This document shows positions 54,784-64,000 of a stretch of 64,000 bases of DNA, piece after piece. The notes beneath the pieces are model-generated. The model saw nothing but the letters and a program-made list of their open reading frames with translations. It searched no databases and was not told the DNA's origin. Origin of the DNA: Nereocystis luetkeana (taxonomy: Eukaryota; Sar; Phaeophyceae; Laminariales; Laminariaceae); the NCBI GenBank assembly GCA_031213475.1, contig JARUPZ010000012.1, forward strand, positions 5,838,949 through 5,902,948. Reading direction: 5' to 3'. Made by a program: the position numbers and the translations under genes. The first letter of the stretch is position 1, and every line of letters starts with the position of its first letter.

Positions 54784-56559
54784 AGGAGCGCGCGTGCACC
54801 TGTTTTTTTCCCGGGGGGTCCTATATTTTCGAGGAGCCCTGCACCCGCGTAACACTCAAGATGGGATATGATAACCCCCCCCCCCCCTCCCGGACGTCGA
54901 TTTTTTTCTAGCTGATTTTTTCCCTCGACGAAAAGGCACCAGAGAGAGAGAGAGAGAGAGATAAAGAGAGAAAAAAAGAGCGCAACCACAAAAAAAAACG
55001 CCCCCCGAGCGATCGATGCATCTTTCATGGAAATAGGTCGAACGAGATATTTTTCAAGGCCTTGTCCATTGTCCGCTGTGTGCAGTTGCCCCCCCCCGGC
55101 CCTCCTGGTTTCGGGATGAACATTGGCTTGGAAGTTTATCCCAGGGGGGGGCGGAGGTCGGTTGTACGGGGTACCCCTACCCAAAACACTGGTTTGTGAG
55201 AAAAGACGCGTACGATAGGGTGTCTATTACAGGATTAATGGCACTTTTTTTGCCTTGCAATCTGTGCAGTCTATCAATTTATGATATTGATAGTAGAGGG
55301 GCGCTTCAGCCGCGAGACCCAGGCGGTCTCGCTTGGCGTGTCCGGTCTAAATGACCCTGAAGGACTACAAACTGAACAACGCGACACCGACGTACTTTTA
55401 TCTCGGGAGGCGATACTTTTGGGATCTCGGGTTAGGGGGGGCGAAATGGGCTGTCGGACGTTCTGTTTATGAGCTCAACATATGTATTTCTTTCCCACTG
55501 TAATAAGTTACAGGTTATTGCCGAGTGTGTAGTCGGCATGCCATGCCTGATGCCGTGAGGTCTTGGTTTTAAACATTTTTTTTGTTTTCATGGTTCGAAA
55601 CAATCGCAGGCACCTACTCGTCTGAGAGTTTAGATTAGTCGGCCCAGAAGTACTTTGTGTCTTTCACGGTGGACCGGCAAAGCGATTCAAATTTCAGCGA
55701 CTGTAGGGGCGCAGGGGCGGGGGACGCGGGGGGGGGGGGGGGGGGGGCTGGCACGCTTGTAACCGGAAAGTATTGTGTGAGTTGCGCAGACCATCGATAA
55801 GCGGTCGTTTCTTGTGTACCGATACCTGGAGTGCACCTCGGTCGGGTATACAAAAAAACACAAGAAATGGTTGAAATTTGTTTCCAACAAGAAACACACA
55901 AGAAATGGTTGAAACTATTTTCCAAGAGCGTTTTTGTTCCGCCTCGGAACGCTGATCCCTCCAGACCTGATACTACCAGGGCCTGAGCACTCTAAAATAA
56001 CCCAATACATGAGATCAACCGGCGGCAAGGCTCACCAAGCATCCGAACCAAAAAAAAAATAGAAAAAGTATCAAGTCGTGCTAAAGATCACCAACCTGAC
56101 AAGAAGACACTCGCCTGCAGTGTTTTGCTACGTCTGCGCTAGCTTCTTCATACAGAGTGTTGTCTGCACCCGGCCCAACGGAAGTTATGGGGTCCGACAG
56201 CCGTGTCGTACCCGTCTGGAGGACAGTCCGGCGGAAAGCTGACCTGGTGTAAGTCTGTACAGAAACGTTGCACATGGCGCCCCGAGAGATACTGTATGCG
56301 GTATCCGTGCAGGACGCCGACCTTCGAACGACACCGACATTTCTTTCAGTGTGTCTGCTTATAGAAGAACGTACACCCACTGCAAGCCCAAGGCTTTGTC
56401 CATAACGACCTAGTGGTATCGTCGCTCCGCCGCTCTGCCCCACCGATCACGGAATACCTTGTGCAAAACAGTACCCGAGCTGATCGGTCATATACTGTAT
56501 GTACATGTATGCCCTTGCAAGCGTACAAACATATATATATATATATATATATTTTAAAG
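54784..56559. other. Non-coding stretch, intron or 3' flank
   Basis: Contains a GA run (54941-54960) and a G-rich run near 55730-55746. Near 55850-55925 there is a short tandem duplication containing AAGAAATGGTTGAAA. No gene recognised. Confidence 0.4.
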
Positions 56560-56853
56560 AAACAGCGATGCCCCTTGTATCTGAAAACAAGTTTTTTCGC
56601 CCTCATAGACCTCGAAAAAATCGTCGAGGCTGGGGAGCCATGCGTCGGAAGTACGACGCGGCCGCGTTGCCTTGTACAGGCAAAAGTGTGCGTTTTGTGG
56701 AAGAAGGGGAGCGCGACCCCATATGGTACGTGCGCGGCCGGCTGCGAACGGAGCTTCAAGTTCGCGCGGTGACTGACGAAACGCGAACGTCTCTACCTCC
56801 TCCACTCGACGCGGGTTCTGCCCTCCGACAGATTCCTGTTGTGTCTATACCAG
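56560..56853 (+). CDS. Candidate 3' exon or separate gene start
   Basis: Open reading frame with ATG at 56568 (MPLVSENKFFRPHRPRKNRR), ending ATACCAG|GTATAC in phase 1. A weak acceptor (TTTTAAAG at 56559) would join it in phase to RCC1 exon 11. Basic and then mixed composition, no recognised domain. It could equally be exon 1 of another gene, behind the (TA)n run at 56531-56551. Confidence 0.4.
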
Positions 56854-56879
56854 GTATACTCTTCCTGCGCGGGGGGTGA

Positions 56880-57260
56880 GATTCACTCGATGTGAAGCCG
56901 CGGTAGATGTGACTCAGGATGGGATAGGCGGCGTCGCCGTATACCCCGCACCGAACGTCGTTCCCCCCTCCTGCACCTCTGGAAGCCGGTTGTTCAGGTT
57001 GCTCTCAGACAGGGGGTAGGCGTCGTGGCATCGTCTCGGTCTCCACGTGAACGCCCTCGGTCCCCGATGGCTCCGCCTGCACGCTCCACGGAGTGCCACG
57101 CCAGGCCCCGTGTACCTTGTGATGTCCGTCGTAGCTAGCGCTTGCGTTGGAGGTCGTCATCTCCGCCAGAACGACACACCTTCCTGGCCGTGTCGGCGAT
57201 AAAGCTGGTGTTGGACGACAGCACCAGTCGTAGTCCGGCTGTCGGCCGCGAAGATAGAGC
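56880..57260 (-). pseudogene. PIF/Harbinger-like transposase relic
   Basis: In mixed minus-strand frames: YDGHHKVHG, GLAWHSVE, then HDAYPLSESNLNNRLPEVQ and, in a further frame, VYGDAAYPILSHIYRGF. This order matches the DDE domain of Harbinger-type nucleases (DGhHk, hglawqsv, rrhDa, ygDxaYp) as I know them. At least two frameshifts; inactive. Confidence 0.55.
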
Positions 57261-57556
57261 GGGGCAGGGGGTTTTCAACGGCACAGGCGGGAGTTTGTAA
57301 AGGACAGCAAACAAAAAAAATGGAGGTGTTGCGCCATGCTAACGTCGGAATTTTGGCGCGATCGAGCGCAATCGAGGCGGCAATCAGCTGGAGCAGCCGC
57401 TTGCCGATAAAAGTGAACGCGGAGGCAGCAGTATCAGAGCTGCTGCAGCTGCCCTTGACCTTTGATCGAGCACCGCCACCACTACCACTACCACTTCCAC
57501 TACCGCCAATTTATGTGTCCTAGCGAACAACCCCCCCCCCCCTCCCACCGGACAAC

Positions 57557-57620
57557 ACGATGTGCTCCGTCCCGTCATTGTAGGGATGCGAGGGTCTGCA
57601 TGACATGAGCACCCCCCCCT
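57557..57620 (+). mobile_element. Poly(C) retroposon, tail only
   Basis: ACGATGTGCTCCGTCCCG to ATGACATGAGCACCCC. Confidence 0.5.
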
Positions 57621-57716
57621 CCCCTCGCACCCCTTCAACCACGAACGTGACCCCCCGCCTCCCCCCTCCGTCCCCTTCCCCGTCCCCCCCCCCCCCCCCC
57701 CCCACCCCCGCTGAAG

Positions 57717-58048
57717 AGTACGCAGGAGACATCCACCTCCGAGGCGCACACGACAGCGCCCTCTCTTCAGCAGCAGCAGCAGCAGCAGCGGCAGCAACAG
57801 GACGGGGCGAAGCCGCGCGCGGCGTGGCCGGGCGCGGCGCGGCCGCGGCCGCGGCGCTGGCAGCCGGCGCGAGCTCGTCTAAGACGAGCACGGCGCGTCC
57901 CTCTTCCTCATCCTGCTCGTTCTCCTCCACCTCCTCGTCGTTTTCGTCGTCGTTGACTGCGATACCTGTGTCATCGGTAACGCCTCCGGTGACGCCGGCA
58001 GCCGGGGCTGAGGCGGGGGTGGGGTGTGGGGGTGGAGGCGGAGGTTGA
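57717..58048 (+). CDS. Possible low-complexity exon after a poly(C) acceptor
   Basis: A C-rich run leads to the acceptor CTGAAG at 57716. The frame then reads EYAGDIHLRGAHDSALSS followed by Ala and Ser runs, in phase with the exon ending 56853. The same DNA is also open in the polyQ frame and on the minus strand (an acidic NDDENDEEVEENEQDEEEG reading), so strand and frame are not settled. The limit 58048 is the stop, not a proven exon end. Confidence 0.3.
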
Positions 58049-58592
58049 GGGTCAGGCCGATTGGGGGGCCTGAAGGGACGGGCGTCTACCTCGGAGTCGG
58101 GGTGGGAGTCCTGCGTGGTAGACGATTCTGCTGCTGCTGAAGCTGTTGCTGCTGCTTCAGTTCCTGCTTCTGCTGCTGGTGGTGCTGGTGGTGGTGCTAC
58201 TTCCGCTGACGCCGGTACTACCGCCGCCGCTACCGTTGCCGCTGGCCGCTGCAATCGACGGTGGGTTGGCAGCGGCGGTGGCGGCGTCATCATCATCTTC
58301 AGCAGCAACAGCAGCGGTGGCGGTGACCGCCGCCGCCCCGGCGAGGCCTAAGGGTCGAGAAAGAGCGGGAGCGGGGCGGGGGGCAACGCAGGGAGAATAA
58401 GGTCGGGCGGCGGCGGTGGCGGCGGCGGCGGGCGGCAGCGGCGGCGGTACGAAAGAGGGGTCCCGCGCCTGCTGCGCGATCACCATTGTCGTCGCCGTCC
58501 CCGCCGCTGTCACCGCCGCCACGGCGGCGATCGCCACCAACGTCCCGGCGAGAGAACTCGCCGGCGACAGGAGGCAGCGCCGATGGGGATAA

Positions 58593-58862
58593 AGGTGCGG
58601 TGGTGGTGGTGACGTGCGTGGAGATCGGGACCGGCGGGAGGGAGGGGGGGCGAGGGGTAACGGTAACGGAGCCGGTAACGGTCGGCGTCGTAGCAGCCTC
58701 GATGGTGGTGCGAGTAGTCAGGGGTCGCAGTCGCAGTCGCCCCCTCCCCCTTCGTCCCCGCTGCTGCCGCCGCCGCCGCTGCTGCCGCGTTCACCCCTGG
58801 ATTTATCCCCGCGAGATGCCCTCCTCATCCCCGGCGAGCACGGAGAGTTAACCTGGGCGACG
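58593..58862 (+). CDS. Possible exon of the same unknown plus-strand gene
   Basis: Frame after a TAA at 58590: Gly/Arg/Ser-rich, then SPLDLSPRDALLIPGEHGEL, then TWAT. Ends at a consensus donor ACG|GTAAGA. Minus-strand frames are open too. Confidence 0.3.
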
Positions 58863-59318
58863 GTAAGAGGAGGAAGAGATGGAAGGGGTGGCATCTGCTG
58901 CTGCTGCTGCTGCCGCTGATTCTGCCGCGGCGGCGGCGGCGTGCGGGCGCTAGAAGGCCGGGCAACGGTGGTGTTGGAGGCGAGGAGGGCGGAGGAGGTG
59001 GTGGTGGTGGTGGAGGTGGTGGTGACGTGGTTCATCGTCGAGAAGCCGGATCCCCTGATGGCGTTGCGGGAAGAGAAAGAGGTGGGGGTGGCGGTGGTGG
59101 CGGTGTGGAGAGAAGCAAGAGGCACGTGGCGCGAGCGGGGCCGGGGCCGGAGGGAGGGGGTAGGGGAGCGGGAGGGGGAAGGGGCCGATGGCAGCCTCGA
59201 AGCAGGGGAATATATGGGGGGGCGTCCGGGAAGAGCGCTTCGGACCGGGAGGGTGACGATGGGGCCGGGCTTAGGCGCCAGCCGGGGCTTAGGACGGGTC
59301 CAGAGTACGTGGCCAAGG
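58863..59318 (+). other. GC-rich, all-frames-open stretch ending at a good donor
   Basis: No frame is preferred. A plus-strand reading ends GPEYVAK|GTAAAA at 59318, suggesting another exon end. A Gln-rich minus reading overlaps 58718-59125. Confidence 0.3.
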
Positions 59319-59663
59319 TAAAAATACTGTTGTATATATATATACTTCGAAGTATATACCTGGTTCGTGAATCTCTTGTTGTTTCTGCTGTTTGAGCTGT
59401 GTATAGACCGTTGTGATATGGTTTTTGTTTATCGCCGCTTTCACTCTCGCCGGAGTAGTTCTTTTTTCCGCGCTCAGCGTGCGACCTCACTGATAACCGG
59501 TGTTTTTGTACGAGTTGCCCGTACGTATGTAAGTGACCAATATTTAGACATAAACGGGCCAAAGTACTACCGATAGAGCGCTGTACTGGAACTGAAACCC
59601 AACTCGTACTTGTATGGTATAGACCACTCGTACTGTGTGAGTATGAATAACAGGGCTGCTTAC

Positions 59664-59920
59664 GGGTCGAGTGAAACCTCGCGGGTCGGGTCGGGTCGGG
59701 TCGGGTCGGGTCGGGTCGGGTCGGGTCGGGTCGGGTCGGGTCGGGTCGGGTCGGGTCGGGTCGGGTCGGGTCGGGTCGGGTCGGGTCGGGGTCGGGTCGG
59801 GTCGGGTTGGGTTGGGTCGGGTCGGGTTGGGTCGGGTCGGGTCGGGTCGTGATATTTTCAAGCCCTCCAGACCCGACCCGACCCGACCCGTGAGACTTCG
59901 GGTCATGACCCGTAAAGGGC
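59664..59920. repeat. GGGTC pentamer array, most homogeneous
   Basis: About 30 near-perfect GGGTC units, then GACCCGACCCGACCCG and GGGTCATGACCCG. Just upstream of the assembly gap. Confidence 0.85.
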
Positions 59921-60000
59921 CATGGCAAATATGGTATGAACACGAAACGGTCCTTGTATTTCCGTCCAGAGCAATACCAGGACTAGCATTTACCCAGGAT

Positions 60001-60100
60001 NNNNNNNNNNNNNNNNNNNNNNNNNNNNNNNNNNNNNNNNNNNNNNNNNNNNNNNNNNNNNNNNNNNNNNNNNNNNNNNNNNNNNNNNNNNNNNNNNNNN
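60001..60100. other. Assembly gap (100 N)
   Basis: Exactly 100 N between a GGGTC array and unique DNA. True size unknown; upstream ankyrin exons could be hidden here. Confidence 0.99.
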
Positions 60101-60307
60101 TTTTTGTCCTGAAAGGGTAAGGAGCCCCCCTCCCGGCAGTCTTGATTCTGTTCGCCAAAAAACGGTATACCCCTATCAAAGCACGCGTTCAGCCCCCATC
60201 CCCCACTCCCCCACCCTCACCCCCCGCCTCCCCACCCGACACACTCCCATCCCCCCCCCCTACCCCCGACCTACCCGCCTACCCCCCTCCTCCCCCCCGT
60301 TCTTAAA

Positions 60308-60376
60308 AGGGATGCGTGGTCAATGGTTGAATGACTACGGCAAGCAACAGGTGAGTACGCCCCCCCCCCCCCCCCC
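60308..60376 (+). mobile_element. 5'-truncated LINE tail
   Basis: GGGATGCGTGGTCAATGG to GAGTACGCCCC with a ~17-base C tail; another retroposon tail follows immediately. Confidence 0.65.
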
Positions 60377-60450
60377 TATGAGCGTACGACTACGGCCATG
60401 CATGACATGAGTACACCCCCCTGCCGCCGCCCCCCCTCCCCCTCCCCCTT
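60377..60450 (+). mobile_element. Poly(C) retroposon, tail only
   Basis: TATGAGCGTACGACTACGG to CATGAGTACACCCCC, directly behind a LINE tail. Confidence 0.5.
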
Positions 60451-60488
60451 ATTATGACGAATTCGTGTTTTTCTTTCTTTTCTTCCAG

Positions 60489-60594
60489 AACGGTGGTAAC
60501 ACCGCCTTGCACTAGCGCTTCGCTTTCGGGTTTCATCAGCTTGGGAAATTTCTGATGCGCAACGGAGCGGACAGCACCTGCTCAACAACCAAGG
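60489..60594 (+). pseudogene. Ankyrin-repeat exon with in-frame TAG
   Basis: Between TCTTCCAG and AAGG|GTGAGA. Reads NGGNTALH, stop (60513-60515), then RFAFGFHQLGKFLMRNGADS. The family pattern is NGNTALHYxFAFGxxxLGxxLxxxGAD. The stop replaces the usual Tyr codon (TAY to TAG), so this looks like a recently broken exon or a base error. Upstream exons would fall in or before the N gap. Confidence 0.6.
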
Positions 60595-61079
60595 GTGAGA
60601 CTTCTTTTTTCAGTGTTTGTTTTTCTCTCGATTTTTTCTGCTTTGTTTTTTGGGGGGGGGGAGTGCGTGTATACATATTTTATTAATAAATACCAGGTAG
60701 CATGTATGTTTCGTTGTTTGTACCTGTTGCGTACATAGAAATATTTTTTTTGGGGGTATTTTTTTGGAGGTATCTGGTTTTAGTGTTTGTGTTTTCGGTT
60801 CTTGTGTACCGTAGTGCGGCTACAGTGTTGTTTCTGTTTCGTGTGCTTCGTATAGCGCTCTGTAGCTTGCACAACGTACTCAGTGCGAAATTAATCCCGT
60901 TTTTGCCTCGCGACATGTTTCCAGTAGAGCCCGTTTTGTACCGCAAGGTGTTGGGGATCCGTTCCTTGCAGCCAATCACTGTTGTCTCCTGAGAAATACC
61001 ATGGTACGGCGGGTAGCCGGCCCCACTTGAAGGGACCCCGCGACAAGGTAAGCGGTACGTGAGGGACATCGAATTTCTG

Positions 61080-61310
61080 CTCGCTATGGTTTCGCCCACT
61101 ATCACGGTGGCCCCCTGATAGATGGGCAAAAAACGGGGGGAAAGAGTCTTCCCGATGTCTTCGCGAAGGCTCCTAATGTACCAGGTGCTGTAGCATCGAT
61201 GGAAAGCCTGCTGTATCATCAACCGCGTTTTTGAAACCGACAAAAAAAACGATTCGCGAGGTGGTTCTTTAAGATACGCGCACCAAAGTGGTGGGTGAGG
61301 CGGGCTGATT
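61080..61310. repeat. Second copy of the 36400 block
   Basis: Contains GCATCGATGGAAAGCCTG and ATCATCAACCGCGTTTTTG in the same order as 36400-36620. Confidence 0.45.
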
Positions 61311-61751
61311 TTTTTTCCGCCTATTTTTTACTAAGGACCTCCGTGTTAGTCTATAGTCGCAGCTATAAGGGGCATACATTCACATCCGAAAAAAAGAAGG
61401 GTTGCCTTAGAAGGGGCCGGTACAGCAGGCAGCCCCATTTTAAGAGACCCTGCAAGAACGAAAACTGTACGTAGACCACGAGGGGGCGTACGACCTCTGA
61501 TAGGGGAGTTTGGTAAGTGAGGGGCATCCAGACCCGGAAAAAACTAAGTCCATCCAAAAGGGGAAAATACCTACAGTACCTCGTACCGGCATTCGTTTAG
61601 GACCGCTCAATGTTTCGTCTGACAAGATCTCTATTAAACTCCCACCTACCAGTGACGTTTCGGTGTGCTGGTTCGTTTGACTCTTTTTCTCGCTTTTTGT
61701 GTGCGCTGTCTGCGTCTGCTTGTTTCTGTTCGTGTGTGCTTTGCAGCTGCA

Positions 61752-61800
61752 CGTGCTATGAGGGACTGAACCGGCAGTACCTGGAGCGTTGTGACAGCCA
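61752..61800 (+). pseudogene. Ankyrin-gene downstream exon remnant
   Basis: After CTTTGCAG the frame reads TCYEGLNRQYLERCDSQ, which in this ankyrin family follows GAD...G(L). The junction with 60594 is one base out of phase and no GT donor follows; the CTTGC array begins within 100 bp. Confidence 0.45.
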
Positions 61801-61894
61801 GGGCTTGCCTAGCGTCGCTGTTCCTTGCCTTAACGGGGCTTGCCTTGTCTCGGCTTCTTTTGCTTTGTCGTGCATTGTCTTGCGCTGTTTCGGC

Positions 61895-62065
61895 TTTTGC
61901 CTTACACCGTCTTGCCTTGCTTCACCTTGCCTGGCCTGGCCTTCGCTCGCCTTGCCTTGCCTGGCCTTGCCATGCCTCGCCTTGCCTTGCCTTGCCTTGC
62001 CTTGCCTTGCTTGGCGTGTCATGCCTTGCCTTGCCTTGCTTGCCATGCCTTGCCGTGCCTGTTTC
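61895..62065. repeat. CTTGC pentamer array
   Basis: CCTTGCCTTGCCTTGCC units with CTGGC variants; follows the ankyrin exon remnant. Confidence 0.8.
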
Positions 62066-62109
62066 AGCTTGTCTCGGTTGGCGTCGACTCTGTTCAGCCC
62101 GCAAGCAGT

Positions 62110-62425
62110 ACCTGTTTCTACAGTGGTACTGATACTTGTCTACAGGAGATGGTACTGGTCCTACTGCTTATACTGGTAGTAGGGTAGTACTGGTACCGGT
62201 TGTACTGGTGGTACTGGTACTGTTGCGGTAATCATGGACTGGTAGTACTGGTACTGCTGGTACTGGTACTGGCTGTAAGCATACCGGTGGTACTGAAGCG
62301 CTGGTGCTGGTAGTACTGGTACCGGTATTCATGGATAGTAGTGCTGGTACTGGTACTGGCAGTACGTATACTGTGGTACTGGCAGCGCTGGTGGTACTGG
62401 TAGTACTGGTACCGGTTCGTCGTTA
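62110..62425. repeat. TGGTAC degenerate array
   Basis: Repeats of ACTGGTACTGGTAGTACTGG over ~315 bp. Confidence 0.75.
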
Positions 62426-62647
62426 GGCTCCCCGTCGCCCGTGGTCGCTCGAGTACCTCCTACACTAGCTGTTGCCTTCTCCTTTCCCGGCGTTTCGAGG
62501 GGAAAAAATATTTTTCCTCGTTTTCCATAAATAAGGAGTCATCGTCGCTGCCCCCCACCTCCTCCGTTTGGGTTGCATTTAGCTATAGGTGGCGTCTTTG
62601 CGTGTGTTGTTTTTGATATCTCGAGGCGGCAGCAGACGGCGATTGTC

Positions 62648-62675
62648 TGATCGATCGATCGATCGATCGATCGGG
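62648..62675. repeat. (GATC)n short array
   Basis: GATCGATCGATCGATCGATC, about six units. Confidence 0.8.
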
Positions 62676-63056
62676 TGAGTTTGATGAGTGGCGTTGTTGG
62701 CGAGTTTTTTTTTTTGGTTTGTTTTTCTGATTCTCGCTTTTTTTTCTTTTTTTTTTTTTGCTTCTCTTGCTTCGTTTTGCTCTTTTGTGCTTGATTGCTG
62801 GTTCGTGTGTGTGTTTGTGTTTTTTATCATCATGCGTGGTAAAAAAAAAAAGTACTTGAAAACAAACAGATATGCAAAACCGTAGAAATTGTGTGCGGGG
62901 GAGGGGGGGCGGGGGCGGCGGGGGGGGGGGGGCGACGGAGAGGGGTTAGTTCACGTCTTGTCCCTCTTGTTTTTACAAGTATCGTGCAAGTTATGGCCTC
63001 GCCACCGCGTGCGACTCACTACCAGTAAAATACTAGTACGCCCGGCCCCCTCTCAA

Positions 63057-63285
63057 GCGGTTCATAGTAGGATGCAGCTCACCCTTCGTGCGACTCGCCC
63101 AGCACCTCGCGGCGCTTCGCGGTTGGTGCAAGCATTGTCTGCCTGGTCGGTGAAAATCCGACGTGCTCTGTCCCGGCATTGTTGGGGTGGCAGGGTCTAT
63201 GATCATCCGACCACGGCCATGCACGACATGAGTACCCCCCCCCCCCCCCCCCCCCCCCCCCATGAGATCGAGTGCATATCTCCTA

Positions 63286-63322
<37 letters not shown>
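63057..63322 (+). mobile_element. Poly(C) retroposon with two successive C tails
   Basis: Body from AGCGGTTCATAGTAGG to CATGAGTAC plus a ~25-base C run, then a second terminus (GATCGAGTGCATATCTCC, TATCGAGT) with another ~28-base C run. Confidence 0.65.
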
Positions 63323-63326
<4 letters not shown>

Positions 63327-63604
63327 CGGAATGCCACCTAGGAACTGCTCGTTAGGTGGTAGACTGCAGCAGTGGCAGTGCGAGTAGCGATTGAGGGTTC
63401 GCCCGTCCGTCCTCCTCATACGGGGGGAGCAGAGTAGTTAGAACCCGTATGGACCCGAAAACCAGGTATTCCCCTCTGTTTACGCACCATAATGTTGGTT
63501 CTGAGTACCGTGTTACCCCCGTAACAACAGCCCGAAGGCAGGCGGTGTGACCGCGTAGGGATGGGGATGTAAGTCCTGTTCTTGCGTTTTGTGTTCTCCC
63601 TCAG

Positions 63605-63683
63605 ATCGTTCGGGGCGGCGGAAGTCGATTGCCGCATCGGTTTTGGGCGCCCGGCGACTAAGAGGCCGGGCGACGGATACGCG
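63605..63683 (+). CDS. Isolated candidate exon
   Basis: 79 nt between CCCTCAG and GCG|GTATGT. The reading SFGAAEVDCRIGFGRPATKR ends in phase 0; two other frames are also largely open. No family recognised. It may belong to a gene extending past the right edge. Confidence 0.4.
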
Positions 63684-64000
63684 GTATGTTGTGTGCTGTG
63701 CTCACTACGCTCTGCTGTAATGTCGGGGTTTTCCACGTTCACGCAGAGGCATGTCATGTCGGTGTTGCCAGATAGATTGAGATGCATGTGATACCGAAGT
63801 TTCCACATAGATACAGAGGCATGATATCGAGGTTTCGACTCAGACAGAGGCATTATGGGTTTCTAGGCTGATGCGGAGATGTAATGTCGGGGTTTCCACC
63901 TATATAGAGAGGAGGTAAGCACGGCGGGGGAAACGGGGCGTTTAACCGAAAAACCGGCGTTGAACTTCCCGGCTGATGTTTCGGTTAGCACCCCGAGACC

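Noticed and set aside
59544-60179. 211-aa ORF across the gap
   Set aside because: It runs through 100 N and the GGGTC array; meaningless as protein.

Overview
This is a eukaryotic nuclear window. Evidence: split genes with GT-AG (and one GC-AG) introns, a thioredoxin reductase with a mitochondrial-type presequence, and very dense interspersed repeats. It is a draft assembly with a 100-N gap at 60001-60100. The long introns, GC-rich low-complexity exons, alternating gene strands and a LINE whose protein I recognise from memory as brown-algal in type all suggest a brown alga (Ectocarpus-like or a larger-genome relative). That assignment is inference; no database was searched.

Gene layout, with strands alternating. 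(1) A gene on the minus strand runs off the left edge: two exons, 1577-1111 and 697-1, product unknown. (2) A four-exon LRR protein lies on the plus strand (2490-10142, 1321 aa); its first intron is best read as GC-AG. (3) A mitochondrial-type NADPH-thioredoxin reductase lies on the minus strand (25951-13356, 7 exons, 389 aa) and is convergent with the LRR gene. (4) An RCC1 seven-bladed propeller gene lies on the plus strand (26291 to at least 54754, 11 exons). It is divergent from the reductase across 339 bp and has a 13.4-kb first intron. Three of its exons each carry one surplus base. Possible 3' exons follow at 56560-56853 and 57717-59318. (5) Broken ankyrin-repeat exons (60489-60594, 61752-61800) and an isolated candidate exon (63605-63683) lie at the right end.

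Most of the window is repeats, chiefly inside introns. They are: a ~110-bp MITE family (about 22 copies, palindromic termini CTATTACGGGGG/CCCCCGTAATAG); a ~93-bp foldback family (6 copies); a tRNA-headed SINE (two 292-bp copies); a LINE (one internally deleted copy carrying three MITE insertions, plus 5'-truncated tails); and a ~515-bp non-autonomous retroposon. The LINE and this retroposon share a ~40-bp 3' end, finish in GAGTACnCCCC and are followed by poly(C), not poly(A). This apparent LINE/SINE partnership with poly(C) tails explains many of the G/C homopolymers in the window. One tail directly forms the polypyrimidine tract of an RCC1 splice acceptor. Satellites, GGGTC pentamer arrays, trinucleotide arrays, a ~600-bp perfect-looking hairpin and a PIF/Harbinger-like transposase relic complete the picture.
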